From Ulota crispa (taxonomy: Eukaryota > Streptophyta > Bryopsida > Orthotrichales > Orthotrichaceae): 64,000 bases of DNA. Each line of letters opens with the position of its first letter. The first letter of the stretch is position 1. Positions 49,377 to 60,371 of this stretch are shown in pieces. The stretch lies in NCBI GenBank assembly GCA_963920765.1, contig OY987243.1:7998001-8062000 (forward strand), written 5' to 3'. The position numbers and the translations under genes were made by a program. Under the pieces are notes generated by a model. It made no database searches. It saw only the letters and a list, made by a program, of their open reading frames with translations, and was not told where the DNA came from.

Positions 49377-50278
49377 AAGGAGTTATGAAAAATGCCGTCA
49401 TTTGTTGTAGTCGTGCTCATAATGACCCTCCTCTTGCAGTACTTTGAGCAATTGTGGCTATTGCACTACATCATCACTACTTTGACGCATCAAAATATTG
49501 TACACAGTACACTACAGAGTACCCCGACCACGTCCGGCCAAATCAGTGTATGGAATCTTTTATTTCAACGGCAAGCCATATACTGTGTATCATATTCATA
49601 CATGTAAACATTACCTCGGTCAAGGAATATTCGTTATGTTTCCGGGAACTGAGCGACACACACCCTAAAATGGATGCAGGCAGGAAAATAACATTGGGCC
49701 AATTTTTTTTGCCAGATTCTTAGAATATTACCTCATTCTAGCACTACTGGATACCTTAATGCTAAAAAGGTTGGGTGGAAAAATGGAGCAAATTGCCAAA
49801 TCCCTCTCCGAAAACATCAGATGTGCCCAAAATTTGGACAAAAAGAGAGTCAGTATCAGCTGATTTTATGGGTGAACAAGCACAAACGGGTGGTTCTATC
49901 CATTTGTTCCGTACCTGCAAGAAATCTAGAGTGCCTTCTCAATTGATCAGTTTAAAACAATTTTCTTTTCCTACTTTACGTAACTTAAGAAAAATATACA
50001 TCGAACAATCCATGGAGTACTTTCATCTATAAAATAAGGTATCATTAGTAACTTTCATTCAAATACTGGCTACCCTTATGATTCTTTCTTCGAGGAAGAT
50101 TTGGCAGTTATTTAGTCCTTCACCCGAATCACGAGTAGAAACCGAAGATCCTGGGCCACCAAGTTTTAGTGTCAAAATATGGTTCTCCAAGCCCACAGGG
50201 GTTTAGGGCATTAAGTTTTGACATTGTAGCTTGGTGAACTCGGACCTTATTCCTACTAGTGAATCTTATAATGCTAGT

Positions 50279-50526
50279 ACTAACCAGTGAGCGTCTAGCA
50301 CAAGTTCACTCAAATTCAAATTCTTTGGAACTCATTCCAATTAAGCTATTGCTAAAAAGAGATTCACAAAAATTGACCGTACTAATTGATAGTGAACATA
50401 GGCCCGGAGCTCCAAAAAAAGAACACTTCCTTTCACCGTACCATTGAAAAGATTATAATGGTCAAACAAGGAAATTTTTCAAAACCGAGAGGCCATATTT
50501 TGACCCCTTGGGCGCTCAAGGGTTAA
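50279..50526. mobile_element. TTAA-type MITE n (GAGCG subfamily)
   Basis: The left tip contains CTAACCAGTGAGCGTC and the right tip GGGCGCTCAAGGGTTAA. It is clearly homologous to 55680-55913 and shares tips with 50961-51198. A 62-codon frame inside resembles one in the other copy only because the repeats are related. Confidence 0.6.
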
Positions 50527-50960
50527 GGTAGCTACAAACAAATTGAAGAATAATACCTAAAAAAGTTCATCCTAAGAAATGTGCAACAAAAACAAGCTTG
50601 CATCATAGTCATGAAAAAATGGAAAGAAATCAATGTTGTGCTTGCATTGAAGAGTACAAAGATATAAGTGTGTCACTTGTCACCCAACCATAAAAGAGAT
50701 GTCAAGTGCTATAAAAGCTAAATTGTATCTCTTTTATCCACCAAGATTTACCATATATACTACCTAGATATCTCCTTAGAGAACTCATGCACTTACCAAA
50801 TAGTATAATGTTATGACCTTCCACTTTCCAATGTTCTATACTAGAGTGCTCTACCGTCCTCAAAGTCAATATACTTGCTTTTAATAAGATATATTGCCTA
50901 TTGGTAAGCTTTAAGTTGGAGTCTCTTAGGTCAGCCTTGCCATTCTCTTTTTTTTTCTCT

Positions 50961-51198
50961 TTAACCCCTGAGCGTCCAGAGTTATTTTTGGATTTAGGAG
51001 AAAATGGACGGTTTAATGGCCACTACAGCTTGGAAAATTACATTCAAAAAAAGTGACCGTAGAATTTGAAAAAGGACTATCTTCTGTGCTCATGTGAACT
51101 AGCCATGACTGTTTTCACTGGACAGATTAATAGAAAAAATGAGATAAAGTTGTGGGCCCCAACAACAGGATCTTGTCCCTAGGGCGCTCAAGGGTCAA
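50961..51198. mobile_element. TTAA-type MITE h (GAGCG subfamily)
   Basis: The left tip is TTAACCCCTGAGCGTCC and the right tip GGGCGCTCAAGGGTCAA. It is about 238 bp and non-coding, directly adjoining the next element. Confidence 0.7.
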
Positions 51199-52090
51199 CC
51201 TCTAAAGGACCAACTGTCCCCTTGGGGAACAAATGGACCTTGGGCATGTACCTATGACTAAACTAGTTTTTACAAATTTTTGGAACTTTTGAAGTTGGTG
51301 GGGAATTCAAAAATGTATGTGCACATCTATTTTTTTCTTCATTTTGACATTTATTGAAGAAGTAATGCATGAGCTTATGAAAAACGAGGAGGGCAAGCAA
51401 TCTAGGTAGCCCAAAAAACTTCTTTAAAAATTGCATTTAAAAAAATAAAAATCTGAAATTGACTCTTTAAATTTTTATATATGTGGAAAGCTTTTAGTCA
51501 ATTCTGATTGATGAGTGAGAAGTTTTAGTTTGCGGGCAGGTATGGAACTCCCAAACCTCCATTCCATTTGCCCCGTGTAAAATTTGGTGCTTTAGTTTTA
51601 GTTTTAGTTTTAGTTTTAGTTTTAGTTTTTTTTTTTCCAAGTTGTAGTAGATTAGGATTCCTTGGTTTTCACCATTTGGATCAAAGTAACTCATATTTCT
51701 CAGTTTTACATAAATTCTCCAATCTTACCTAGTGTATATGCAATTTCAAGGCCTTACGACATTGCAGGATTTTACAAAGTATGATCCACACCTCCAATTC
51801 ATTTGAAAATTCTCCCACACATACCTAACTTGGTTTTCAACATGGGAAAATAAACCTCAACTTTGGATAGAGCAACATTTTTGATATTGGAGCAACCAAA
51901 GGCTTTTGAAATTTTTGGGCATCAAGGAAAAAAGCTTTTTTTGCACTTTGGATGTCAATATGTCACTTGTCTACATCTAGAATGAGCTGCTAAACCTTTT
52001 TTGACTAGAGTTTGTTTGAATTTCACTCCTTACAATGGATTTTCATAAATTGGAATGAATAAAAAAAACCTACAAATTTTAGGGTAATTA
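51195..52090. mobile_element. TTAA-type foldback element i (inverted relative of a and g)
   Basis: The left end TCAACCTCTAAAGGACC starts a hairpin-type arm. The right two-thirds match elements a and g in reverse orientation. The right boundary is degraded (TTTTAGGGTAATTA), so the end coordinate is approximate. It contains a TTTTAG tract at 51591-51637. Confidence 0.6.
51591..51637. repeat. TTTTAG tandem tract
   Basis: About seven TTTTAG units followed by a poly-T run. The unit differs from the plant telomere repeat TTTAGGG. It lies in a mobile element and most likely arose by slippage. Confidence 0.85.
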
Positions 52091-53312
52091 CCTCTAAAGG
52101 ACCAACTCTACCTTCAAGGGACACTTGGGATTTTGGGCATGTACTTACAACTAAACTACTTTGTATAATTTCCTTGAATTTTTATGGAAGATGGGAAATT
52201 CAATGATCTACGTGGTATCTCATTTTTCCTTCATTTTGACATTTATTGAAGAAGTTAAAAATGAATTTTTGGAAAATGGAGGAAGGTGGGCATCCCAAAA
52301 ACTTTTTTAAAAATTGCATTTTTTAAAATTAAAATATGAAATAGGCTCTTTAGACTTATATATACGGGAGGAGCTTTGAATCATTCAATTTTGATTGATG
52401 AGGGAAAAGTTATGAGAAGTTTTAGTTTGCGGGTAGGTATGGAGTTTCTCAAAAACAGACATACCTGCAAACTAAGACTTCTCATAACTTTCATCTCATC
52501 ACTCAAAATTGAATGATTCAAAGCCCCCCATGTATATAAGTCTTAAAGAATCTATTTTATATTTTCATTTTATAAAAATGCATTTATTAAAGAAATTTTT
52601 GGGTTGCCTGCCCTCCCCTATTTTACAGAAACTCATGCATAACTTATTCAAAAAATGTTGGAATGAAGAAAAAATTAGATGCCCATAGAGATTTTTGAAT
52701 TTTTTGTTTTACATAAAAATTCCAAAAAATCACACAAAGTAGTTTAGTTGTAAGTACATGCCCAAAATCCCAACTGTCCCATCAATCCCTTGATGGGACA
52801 GTTGGTCCTCTAGAGTATCTCCATTGGTTGAGTCAAGCAGACCAATTGGCTTGGGAGGAGATTAAATTTCTTGTTGCCTAGGGCTTGTCAAACTCTCTCA
52901 TGACCCAGCCATAAACTGCTCCAGGGACGGTGACCTCCCGAGATTCAGAAATGTCATACTGCGCTTAGATTTTTGGTGGTTTATGGGTCCCAGCCTCCAA
53001 CGTGCCTACGTGGCAGCATGTCCAACTTTGGAGCTCCCTACGCAAAGTGCACCTTCATCAAAACCCAAATTATTCTCTAAGGTAGAAATACCATAAATGG
53101 TTACTGCCTGGTAAGGGTTTTGTAGAGTGTCCTTAAACCAACAAGAGCTGGTTTTGAAAAAGATTTCAGAAAAATGCTCTTTCCTCGCATTTGATTGGTT
53201 CAAATTTATTTTGGAACAGGATACTAGAGGTAGCTGTTTAAGGTACACCTATGAAACTGCAAACGGTCCAAACCCTACATCCACATTTATATTGCATAAA
53301 ATATTCATTTTT

Positions 53313-53343
<31 letters not shown>

Positions 53344-53597
53344 CACTCTTCCTTATCCTTATTTCTCCACAACTTGAACTTAATTTCTCAAGAAATTCCC
53401 CATATCTTCAGGCTAAAGTGCCTTATTTTAACCGTTTACGGTATTTCTAGCTCAGTTATTCTTGTACAAAGTTCATTCTTGAGCTAGCCGGTGGAGATTG
53501 CACCCTCTGGCTTGAAAATTTGCTTCAAAGTCCTCTGCAAAACTGCTTTATTGAGTCAGTGGTTGGCGGGACCGGTGGAGATGCTCTCAGGGGTTAA
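52086..53597. mobile_element. TTAA-type long hairpin j, interrupted near its right tip
   Basis: The left arm starts CCTCTAAAGGACC and the centre is near 52455. The right arm runs to GACAGTTGGTCCTCT at 52811, then is broken by an AGAGCATCTC-type element and resumes with CAGGGGTTAA at 53588-53597. It matches the hairpins at 2639 and 27923. Confidence 0.7.
52812..53587. mobile_element. AGAGCATCTC-family element inserted in hairpin j (~775 bp)
   Basis: The left tip AGAGTATCTCCATTGG is mirrored by CCGGTGGAGATGCTCT on the right. It contains a 28-base poly-T run (53316-53343). Two 107- and 80-codon frames span the poly-T and are not convincing genes. Confidence 0.65.
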
Positions 53598-53840
53598 GTT
53601 ATTCTTGAGTCACTGTATTCCAGCCCACACCATCTTGATTCTTGAGAAAGTACGTACCAAAACAATAATAAACGAAAATGGAAAGAGTTGAAACAGCACG
53701 TCGACAAGATTCCAACCACATGTGCTCATTTCCAGTACAACCACTCCATAGAAAATAGATCAAATCTGCAACTCCTAGAGTCCCAGTCTCCCATTGGCTG
53801 CATCACCGCAATGGCGAGTCCACCCGTGCAAAGTGGCTGC

Positions 53841-53971
53841 TGCAACCAGGGTTTAAATTGCTGGCGAATTTTGACAGAATTCGTCCATAGGTTTTGCTTC
53901 CCTCCGGATTTTCTCCAATATCGAGGGGATAGAGCAGCACGCATTCGCCAGAATTTTAAACCTTGGCTGCA
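53841..53971. repeat. Short inverted repeat (small MITE-like)
   Basis: The left arm TGCAACCAGGGTTTAAATTG pairs with a right arm ending AAACCTTGGCTGCA; both continue into GGCGAAT. The frames read through it on both strands are mirror-related and not genes. Confidence 0.65.
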
Positions 53972-54047
53972 ACTCCTTGCAAGGGTTGAATGTCGCATGA
54001 ATGTGCCGAAACTTGATAACTTTCAAAGATAATGATTTTTCTAACCA

Positions 54048-54368
54048 GGGAAAATTTGATGGATATCCCTAAAGTTTGCGATATTGGTATAGATACACTG
54101 TTTTTTCAAAAATTGCACAAATACCTTGAACCATAATTTTTTTGGGCATTTATTTTGTTGTGTATGACACTTCTTTCTTCCTTTGTGCACAAGTTACTTT
54201 TTTCTTTTCCTATTGCACCCCCTTTTTCAACATTGGTTATGAAGGAAGTGATGAGCACAACAAGTAAATGCCTAGAAATTATGATCCAAGGGTATTTGTA
54301 CAATTTCTAAAAACCAAGGGTATCCATATAAATATTGCAAACTTCAAGGACATCCCCTCAAATTTCCC
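54048..54368. mobile_element. GGGAAAATTTSATGG family, copy B
   Basis: The left end GGGAAAATTTGATGGATATCC and the mirrored right end (CCTCAAATTTCCCC) match copies A and C. It is non-coding. Confidence 0.7.
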
Positions 54369-55679
54369 CTTTTGATTACAATAGGGGCTTCTATGATTTA
54401 GCCTAGGGCCCAAGTTGATGCCATGGCCACACGTGCCAAAAAAGCCGGTTTGAAACGGATGAAGACGTAACTTGTATGTTTGGAAAACTAGGAGATTGTC
54501 ACCTTTTCAAGGTTTTGTCAACTGTTTTACTAAAGATAACCTCTGCACCATTCTAGGGCAAGAGGTTTGAGATGTCAATTTGTGAACTCTCAAAAACGTC
54601 AATTTTGAATAGACCAAAAAAGTAATTGTAAAAAATCAAAGAAACTACTTTTACACGAAGCAATAAACTTTGCCAACTGTTTTTCACAAAACAACATTTT
54701 GAAGTGCCAATTTCGGTTTGTATGGTCCGGCCTTAATGCCAAGGCCACACATGCCCAGAATCGGTAATTTAAAACGGATGAAGAATAACTTGTATTTTTG
54801 AACAACTAGGAGACAATCACTTTTCCAAATTTTTATTTATTATTCCCCTAAAGATAACTCCTCTCCACCATTCTAGGGTAAAAATTTTGAAACGTTGGTT
54901 TGTGAACTCTTAAAACTGACAGTTGAAATAGATCAGAAAAATGAACCCTAAAAAGTCAAAGAATCTGTTTTTACACACAGAACTAATAGCAGCCTCTGCC
55001 GGTTTGAAACGCAGGTTTCGTTTGGTGTGGCCCGGCATTGGGCAGGCAGAATTTCAAATCAGAATATTCGTGTGTGCAGGTGATGGGACCAGGATTGCAG
55101 GAGCTTTCTGACACGGCGGATCGCAACACAACACTGTGTGTAACAACACAGCACTGATTCGTTTCTGCGTTCCTGAAGGGGCAATGTTTGTTGGGGAATA
55201 TGCTGTTCTGATGCGTGTCGATGATTGTTTTTCTGATCAGACGAGCTCGAGAGCAGGGTTTGGGGAGAGCCGGCGGTTAGTGTAGTGGCAGTCAGTTGAA
55301 ATTGCAAAAAATCTAATTGAAACTTGAAATCATTAACTAAGAAATTGGTTCATTTTTCAAAAATTTAAATTTAGTTTTTTTACAATAAAAATTTAGAAAT
55401 TTTACAGAAAATAACCGGTTCATGTTAGTGAAAATCCGGTTGAAACTGGACATTATTGGATTTCAAAAGGTGAAGCTAAAATTTCTCCCCAAACCCTGCT
55501 CGAGAGCCTCCAAATTGGAAGCTTGTTGTTGGGACCTGTGCTTGGACAATCATAGTAAGTTGATGTTTTTTGCTTGAACTTAGGTGGAAAAGGATTCTTT
55601 GTGCTTTCATCAATCGGTTGGTCGATGGAGGGCAGCATTCGGAGCGACAAAGTTCGGGACAACGTGTGGGAATCCGACA

Positions 55680-55913
55680 TTAATCCATGAGCGCCCAACA
55701 CAAGTTTGCTCAAATCCAAACCCTTTGCCTATCAAACTTAAAAGAAATCCACGTAAATTGATTGTACCGATTGGCAAGGAACATATGCTTGGAGTTCCAC
55801 AAAAAGGGACATGTCCTTACACCATACCATTGAAAAGATTATACGGGTCAAAACCTTGAAATTTTTCAAAACTGAGAGGCCATATTTTGGCCCCTTGGGA
55901 GCTTAGGGGTAAA
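55680..55913. mobile_element. TTAA-type MITE o (GAGCG subfamily)
   Basis: The left tip is TTAATCCATGAGCGCCC and the right tip is TTGGGAGCTTAGGGGTAAA. It is homologous throughout to the element at 50279-50526 and abuts element k. Confidence 0.65.
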
Positions 55914-56141
55914 CCCTCAAAGGGCCCAAACACCTTTTGCAACCGTATGTATGATTGTATATACAGATGTATTTGAGTTGCTCTGAGGGCTTTTCAAAAA
56001 AAATTATGCACCCACCATTATACAACCCTTCAATATGTATGGTTGTAACACTTATATTCCAACTAATTCAAACTTTTGAATATTGGTGGCGACCGTATAT
56101 GGTACAATAGCTCCAGAGCCCAAGGGCCCTTCAGGGGTTAA
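55910..56141. mobile_element. TTAA-type MITE k
   Basis: The ends are TAAACCCTCAAAGGGCCC and GGGCCCTTCAGGGGTTAA, inverted to each other. The interior has CAACCGTATGTATG and its near-complement. It is about 232 bp and non-coding. Confidence 0.7.
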
Positions 56142-56424
56142 TGTCCAATTAGCCAAGTGAAATTAGTAGATTATTGTTTGTTAAATAACTAAACAAAAAA
56201 ACTAAGAGCATGAGTAATGAATTGCTTATGAAAAAAGGAATGACAGTTTTTCATCCTTTCTTCATCAAAATCAAGTAAATCTTGACTGCTCCTCACAAGC
56301 TCTTGGCAATTCCAAACTCAATAGCTCGAAGACATGGCCGCTTATAACTGGTTCTCATATTCAAGTTTGAGTTTTGGGTTTGTATATGGGTTAGGGTAGC
56401 TGTCATAGGATTTAGGTGCTGCTA

Positions 56425-56788
56425 AGAGCATCTCTTGTCAACCAGCTAGATGAGCCTCGTTGCTGGTTCAACTAGCAACAGCTTCTTCATTTCAAGTCTC
56501 CAACAATATTGTACTTGTTATTGTGCAAGCACTTTTTAGATTGAGCCTCACTCACAACAAGTTTCAGCTTTGTATCGGACTCCTTCACAGCCCCTTGCAT
56601 GTGCGCTTTGAGTACTTGAAGTCCACATGTTCAATTTCCAACTCTCACTTTGAGTTGTAAGGGACTTGCAAGGGACTTCATGTTATGTTGCAAGGTAATT
56701 TTAGGCCCCGCCTCACTACTTCTTATTTCCATCCCCTCAAAACCTTGTTTCTAGGGGCTTCTCCAAGCGGGTGGCAAAGAGATGCTCT
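56425..56788. mobile_element. AGAGCATCTC-family MITE (364 bp)
   Basis: AGAGCATCTCTTG on the left and GAGATGCTCT on the right are inverted. It is related to 48971-49376 through the shared AAGTCTCCAAC and AACCTTGTTTCTAGGGGCT-like segments. Confidence 0.75.
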
Positions 56789-57180
56789 AATGACATGATT
56801 GCGTTGCAGCCATTCCCTGTTCAAGTTCCATCCATCCATTTTTCACATTATCAATGGGATTTCTTTGACTGACAAATTTTACTGACAATGAGCTGCCCGA
56901 CGTTGAGTTTCAAAGTCTACCGTGAATCAGTGGCAAAAAGGCAAAAGAGTAATGTACCCGTGAAAGAAGTCCACGTACACTTGTACAGTCAATTTGTCAA
57001 AGGAGACTGCCACATGAGATTGGGAGTTCACTCGGCTTGGAAGTGGCTTCTGCATTTTCAAAAGCGAATCCGACGCTTGGCTCATCACTTCTCCACCTCT
57101 AGCTTGTCTGCCTTCCGGATCCACCAAAGGACTTGAACAAGCAACACCACCTGTGCAGAGTAGTACGTATTTCTGTCCAA

Positions 57181-57430
57181 AATACCATACTCGTTAATTT
57201 GGGAAAAACGGTACATTTTGGGATTTTCAAATTTTGATATGAAGGTTTTAGGTGGTCTCCTAAAACTTATACGTGTCCTTACTTGAGAGGAGGAATTTTT
57301 GAGGGAAAAAATCTTACTGACTCAAACTGAATTTGATACCTTTGAATCTAATTTAAAGTAACTTTTTAGGTTTAAGGTGGAGTACAAAGTGGGACACCTA
57401 TTTTTCCCAAATTAACAAATATGGTGTTTT
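57181..57430. mobile_element. ATATTCGTTAA-family MITE (250 bp)
   Basis: The left end ATACCATACTCGTTAATTTGGG is mirrored by CCCAAATTAACAAATATGGTGT. The interior is in reverse orientation to the elements at 16008 and 59463. Confidence 0.75.
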
Positions 57431-57586
57431 AAAATTTGCAACAGACCAGCATCATCTCATGGGAGAGAGTGGAGGAAATTCTGGAGCATATTTCTTTAAA
57501 TTTTTGCTCTTTTCCATTGCTCTTTGTGGCTTTGGTTGAGCAATGGGAAGAGAATTGCAATGCATGGAGCTAGAACAGCACTTAGC

Positions 57587-58501
57587 TTAACCCTTTAACA
57601 ACCACGCCCATTTTCACAAAATCCATTGAAAACAGGGGCTGTAAGCTTGGATTTGGAATTGTCTCAAATATGGACCCATTTTCAATAATCCAACCGTACT
57701 AATGGGAAGTACACCTTGTTTATTGTAAAGCACCAAAATTTTAGCTAGATCTACCATTGGAGGTGAAATATTATAATGATTGAGTGAGCCGTATGTGGAA
57801 AATCTCTTGTGTTTCATTCTTGTATAGTTTTGAATGTTAACCTTCCATGCAAGCTTCAATTGAGAAGAGCCTTACATTTCTAGAAAGCAAGGTTTCCCAC
57901 CTTTCCAACAAGACTAGTTTCACACAAAATAAACAAAAATAGCAATCACAAGGTGTAGCTAAGTGGACAAAAAGGGTAAAAAAACCCACTTTCTTTGCTA
58001 CCTTGAAACGGTTCTACAAGAAATTTGATAATTATCCTAGAAAATCCAACTGGTGAAAACAATCAAGAATTGGCCTTAAATGTTAAATGACAAATTTTAA
58101 AACCAAACTGACAACAACATTTCAGTAGATTTTCAAATATTACAATTATACTACTACTGTATAGGAAAACAATACAAGCGTATTTCTTAAGCAATTTGAA
58201 TTTTTTTAGAATTGTGCAATTGAAATTTGACATTCTTCTTGCATACTTGATGTATTGTGTTGTTGCTTTGATCCATCTTTGACCAAAATTGAATACGTAT
58301 TTTGAAGCCATGCTGTATAAACACCAATATTTGTCAACTCACATTCCCAATTGCATTGTTATTTTTTTAGATGGATGCAAAATTCTTGCGATCACATGCA
58401 TACTTCAAGACCAAATTCCAAATTACTAAGCAATTTCAATTTACTGGCCGAAAACCACACCCAACGACCAAAATATGGTCGCGTGGTCCTTAAAGGGTTA
58501 A
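57587..58501. mobile_element. TTAA-flanked element l (~915 bp)
   Basis: The ends are TTAACCCTTTAACAACCACG and, on the other strand, TTAACCCTTTAAGGACCACG, each edged by TTAA. The interior has no transposase-sized frame. Its right TTAA is shared with the following element. Confidence 0.65.
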
Positions 58502-58730
58502 CCCCTGAATATTCCATGGGGATAGTAGATTTGTTATATAGTTTTCATTTGCTACCAATAAGAAATTTTCATTTGGGATCTCAAATAACCCACTAAAATT
58601 GTATTAATCTATATTCCAAATTGATCTCAAATGTAATAACTGTGTGAATTCATTCCAAATAAAAGAAAAATACCTTGTATTTTATTAGCCACAAAAACAC
58701 TTTCAGACGTTTAGGGGGTTTAGGGGTCAA
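58498..58730. mobile_element. TTAA-type element m
   Basis: The left tip is TTAACCCCTGAATATTCC and the right tip ends GGGTTTAGGGGTCAA. The ends are only moderately inverted, so this member is less certain. Confidence 0.45.
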
Positions 58731-59462
58731 AGCCAATGCATCACTGAAAAGAGATTGATATAACACCAGAGATAAGAAGAAATAGTGTGGCTTGCATGAG
58801 ATGTCAGTCTTGTGTATTTTCGAAACAGAGTGATGTATAAGGATTTATCCTCTTAATATTTCATGTCAGGGTTAAAATTACATGGGGAGTTTCCAAATAC
58901 AAGCATGACATCACATATTACTTGCAAATAGGGGCATGATTAAAATATAAATACCAATATTTAGGGCATACCCACAAATGCCACAGTACCGCCATTCTCC
59001 TTCCTTTCTTCATTGCTTTTCATGTGCCACATATTTTTTTGTGTCACATATTTTTATGTGGCAACAGTTTGTCATCACCTCCCAACCTATCAAATTAAAC
59101 ATTAAATCAAGAACTCACCATACATGTGCATTCATTGTGTCCCTTGCCATTGCACTTTCCGCCGCATGACCTTGAGGTTGCACTTTCCGCAACACACTTG
59201 ATGGTACTCTCCATTTCCTCAACATTTCCTCAACAAATTCATATACAGAATTCTTCAATTTTGCTCCTATGCCAATTGCCAAACACTGACAAAGTAGCTT
59301 TTTCTGTGCAACTTCAACCGCGAACCTTCTTTGGCTTGCTTGCATGCCAATGAATCAGATAATGGTTCTTTTGTGGTTGTGAGCACTTGTAATTAGTTTG
59401 TGAATAAGGTTCACTTATTTGTAAAACCCACCCTATCACATAAAAATGTATTGAACTACATA

Positions 59463-59740
59463 AAACGCCATATTCGTAAAATTGGGAAAATACGATTCCC
59501 AAATTGCACTTCACCTTAAACTCAAAAAGTTACCTTAAATTGTTTAAATGTCAGATTTGAAGGTATTTGATTAAGTTTGAGTCACTAAGCTTTTGTCCCT
59601 CACAAATTCCTCCTCTCGGGTGAGGGCATGTATACCAAAAAAACTCTCTTTAAACCTAGAGCTTGCTTTAAGATGATTACCTTAAACCTAGTTGAGTCCC
59701 AAAATGAGTGTTTAGTTCCAGATTAACGACCATGGCATTA
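59463..59740. mobile_element. ATATTCGTTAA-family MITE (278 bp), deletion form of 16008 element
   Basis: The left end AAACGCCATATTCGTAAAATTGGG pairs with a right end containing GATTAACGACCATGGC. The interior matches the sub-terminal parts of the 890 bp element at 16008-16899 in the same order. Confidence 0.75.
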
Positions 59741-60365
59741 TAAACATGAGTGTTAATGTTAAACATACTTTTGATATACCATCTTGACAATACCCCAACA
59801 AAACAGCAGTGCACAAGAGGTCCAGCCTTTAAATTTGGTTTCTTTTTGCTGGTCGCGTGATAGTCACCCAATGATGCAAGCAGGTAAGGAAAATTTGGAT
59901 AGAAATGGATAGATTTTACAAATTTTTTATGTTCATCTGTAGAGTATGCTATTTTTAGTAGATTTCATCCAAATTTTGAGAAACCTTGTGTTTGCTTGGG
60001 AGGGACTTGGCAATTTCATCCATTTTTTCACTTAATTTTCCTAGTGTTGTGGTAGCCAGTCACAAATCCAGGTAAGATTTAGGCAAAAATTAGCCAGAAA
60101 TTTAAAGGCTGGGGAGGTCTGGACGGTTCCTACTGAAACACTGATTAATCGGAGTATCATTAAAAAGGCAAGCTGGTACCGGACCTGACTAATCCATTAA
60201 TCATATAAAATATGACCCATGTCGCGGAGTGATGACATGCTGTCCCTCCTGCCGTCCTTGCTCGTGAAAACCATCACTCGCATCGTCCTCAAGCAGCCTC
60301 CAACCGTGACTTCTTTGACACGTCCGGTAGCTCACAGCGTGACAGTCACTTTCAACATCCCACCC

Positions 60366-60371
60366 ATATAA
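60366..60371 (+). promoter_or_regulatory. Possible TATA box of the K+ channel gene
   Basis: TATAAG lies in a moderately GC-rich stretch after the last repeat. The ATG is 1.6 kb away, so the assignment needs an intron in the 5' UTR. Confidence 0.2.

Noticed and set aside
50259-50447. 62-codon frame resembling one at 55584-55859
   Set aside because: Both are internal to homologous TTAA-type MITEs. The resemblance is at DNA level, with no sign of coding constraint.
51591-51637. TTTTAG tract as an interstitial telomere
   Set aside because: The unit lacks the GGG of the plant telomere repeat and lies inside a mobile element.
53127-53450. 107-codon frame with a poly-Phe tract
   Set aside because: The Phe run is a 28-base poly-T inside a mobile element.
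53688-54032. 114-codon frame and a similar antisense frame of 90 codons
   Set aside because: Both cross an inverted repeat, so the two strands read alike. There is no motif or splice support.
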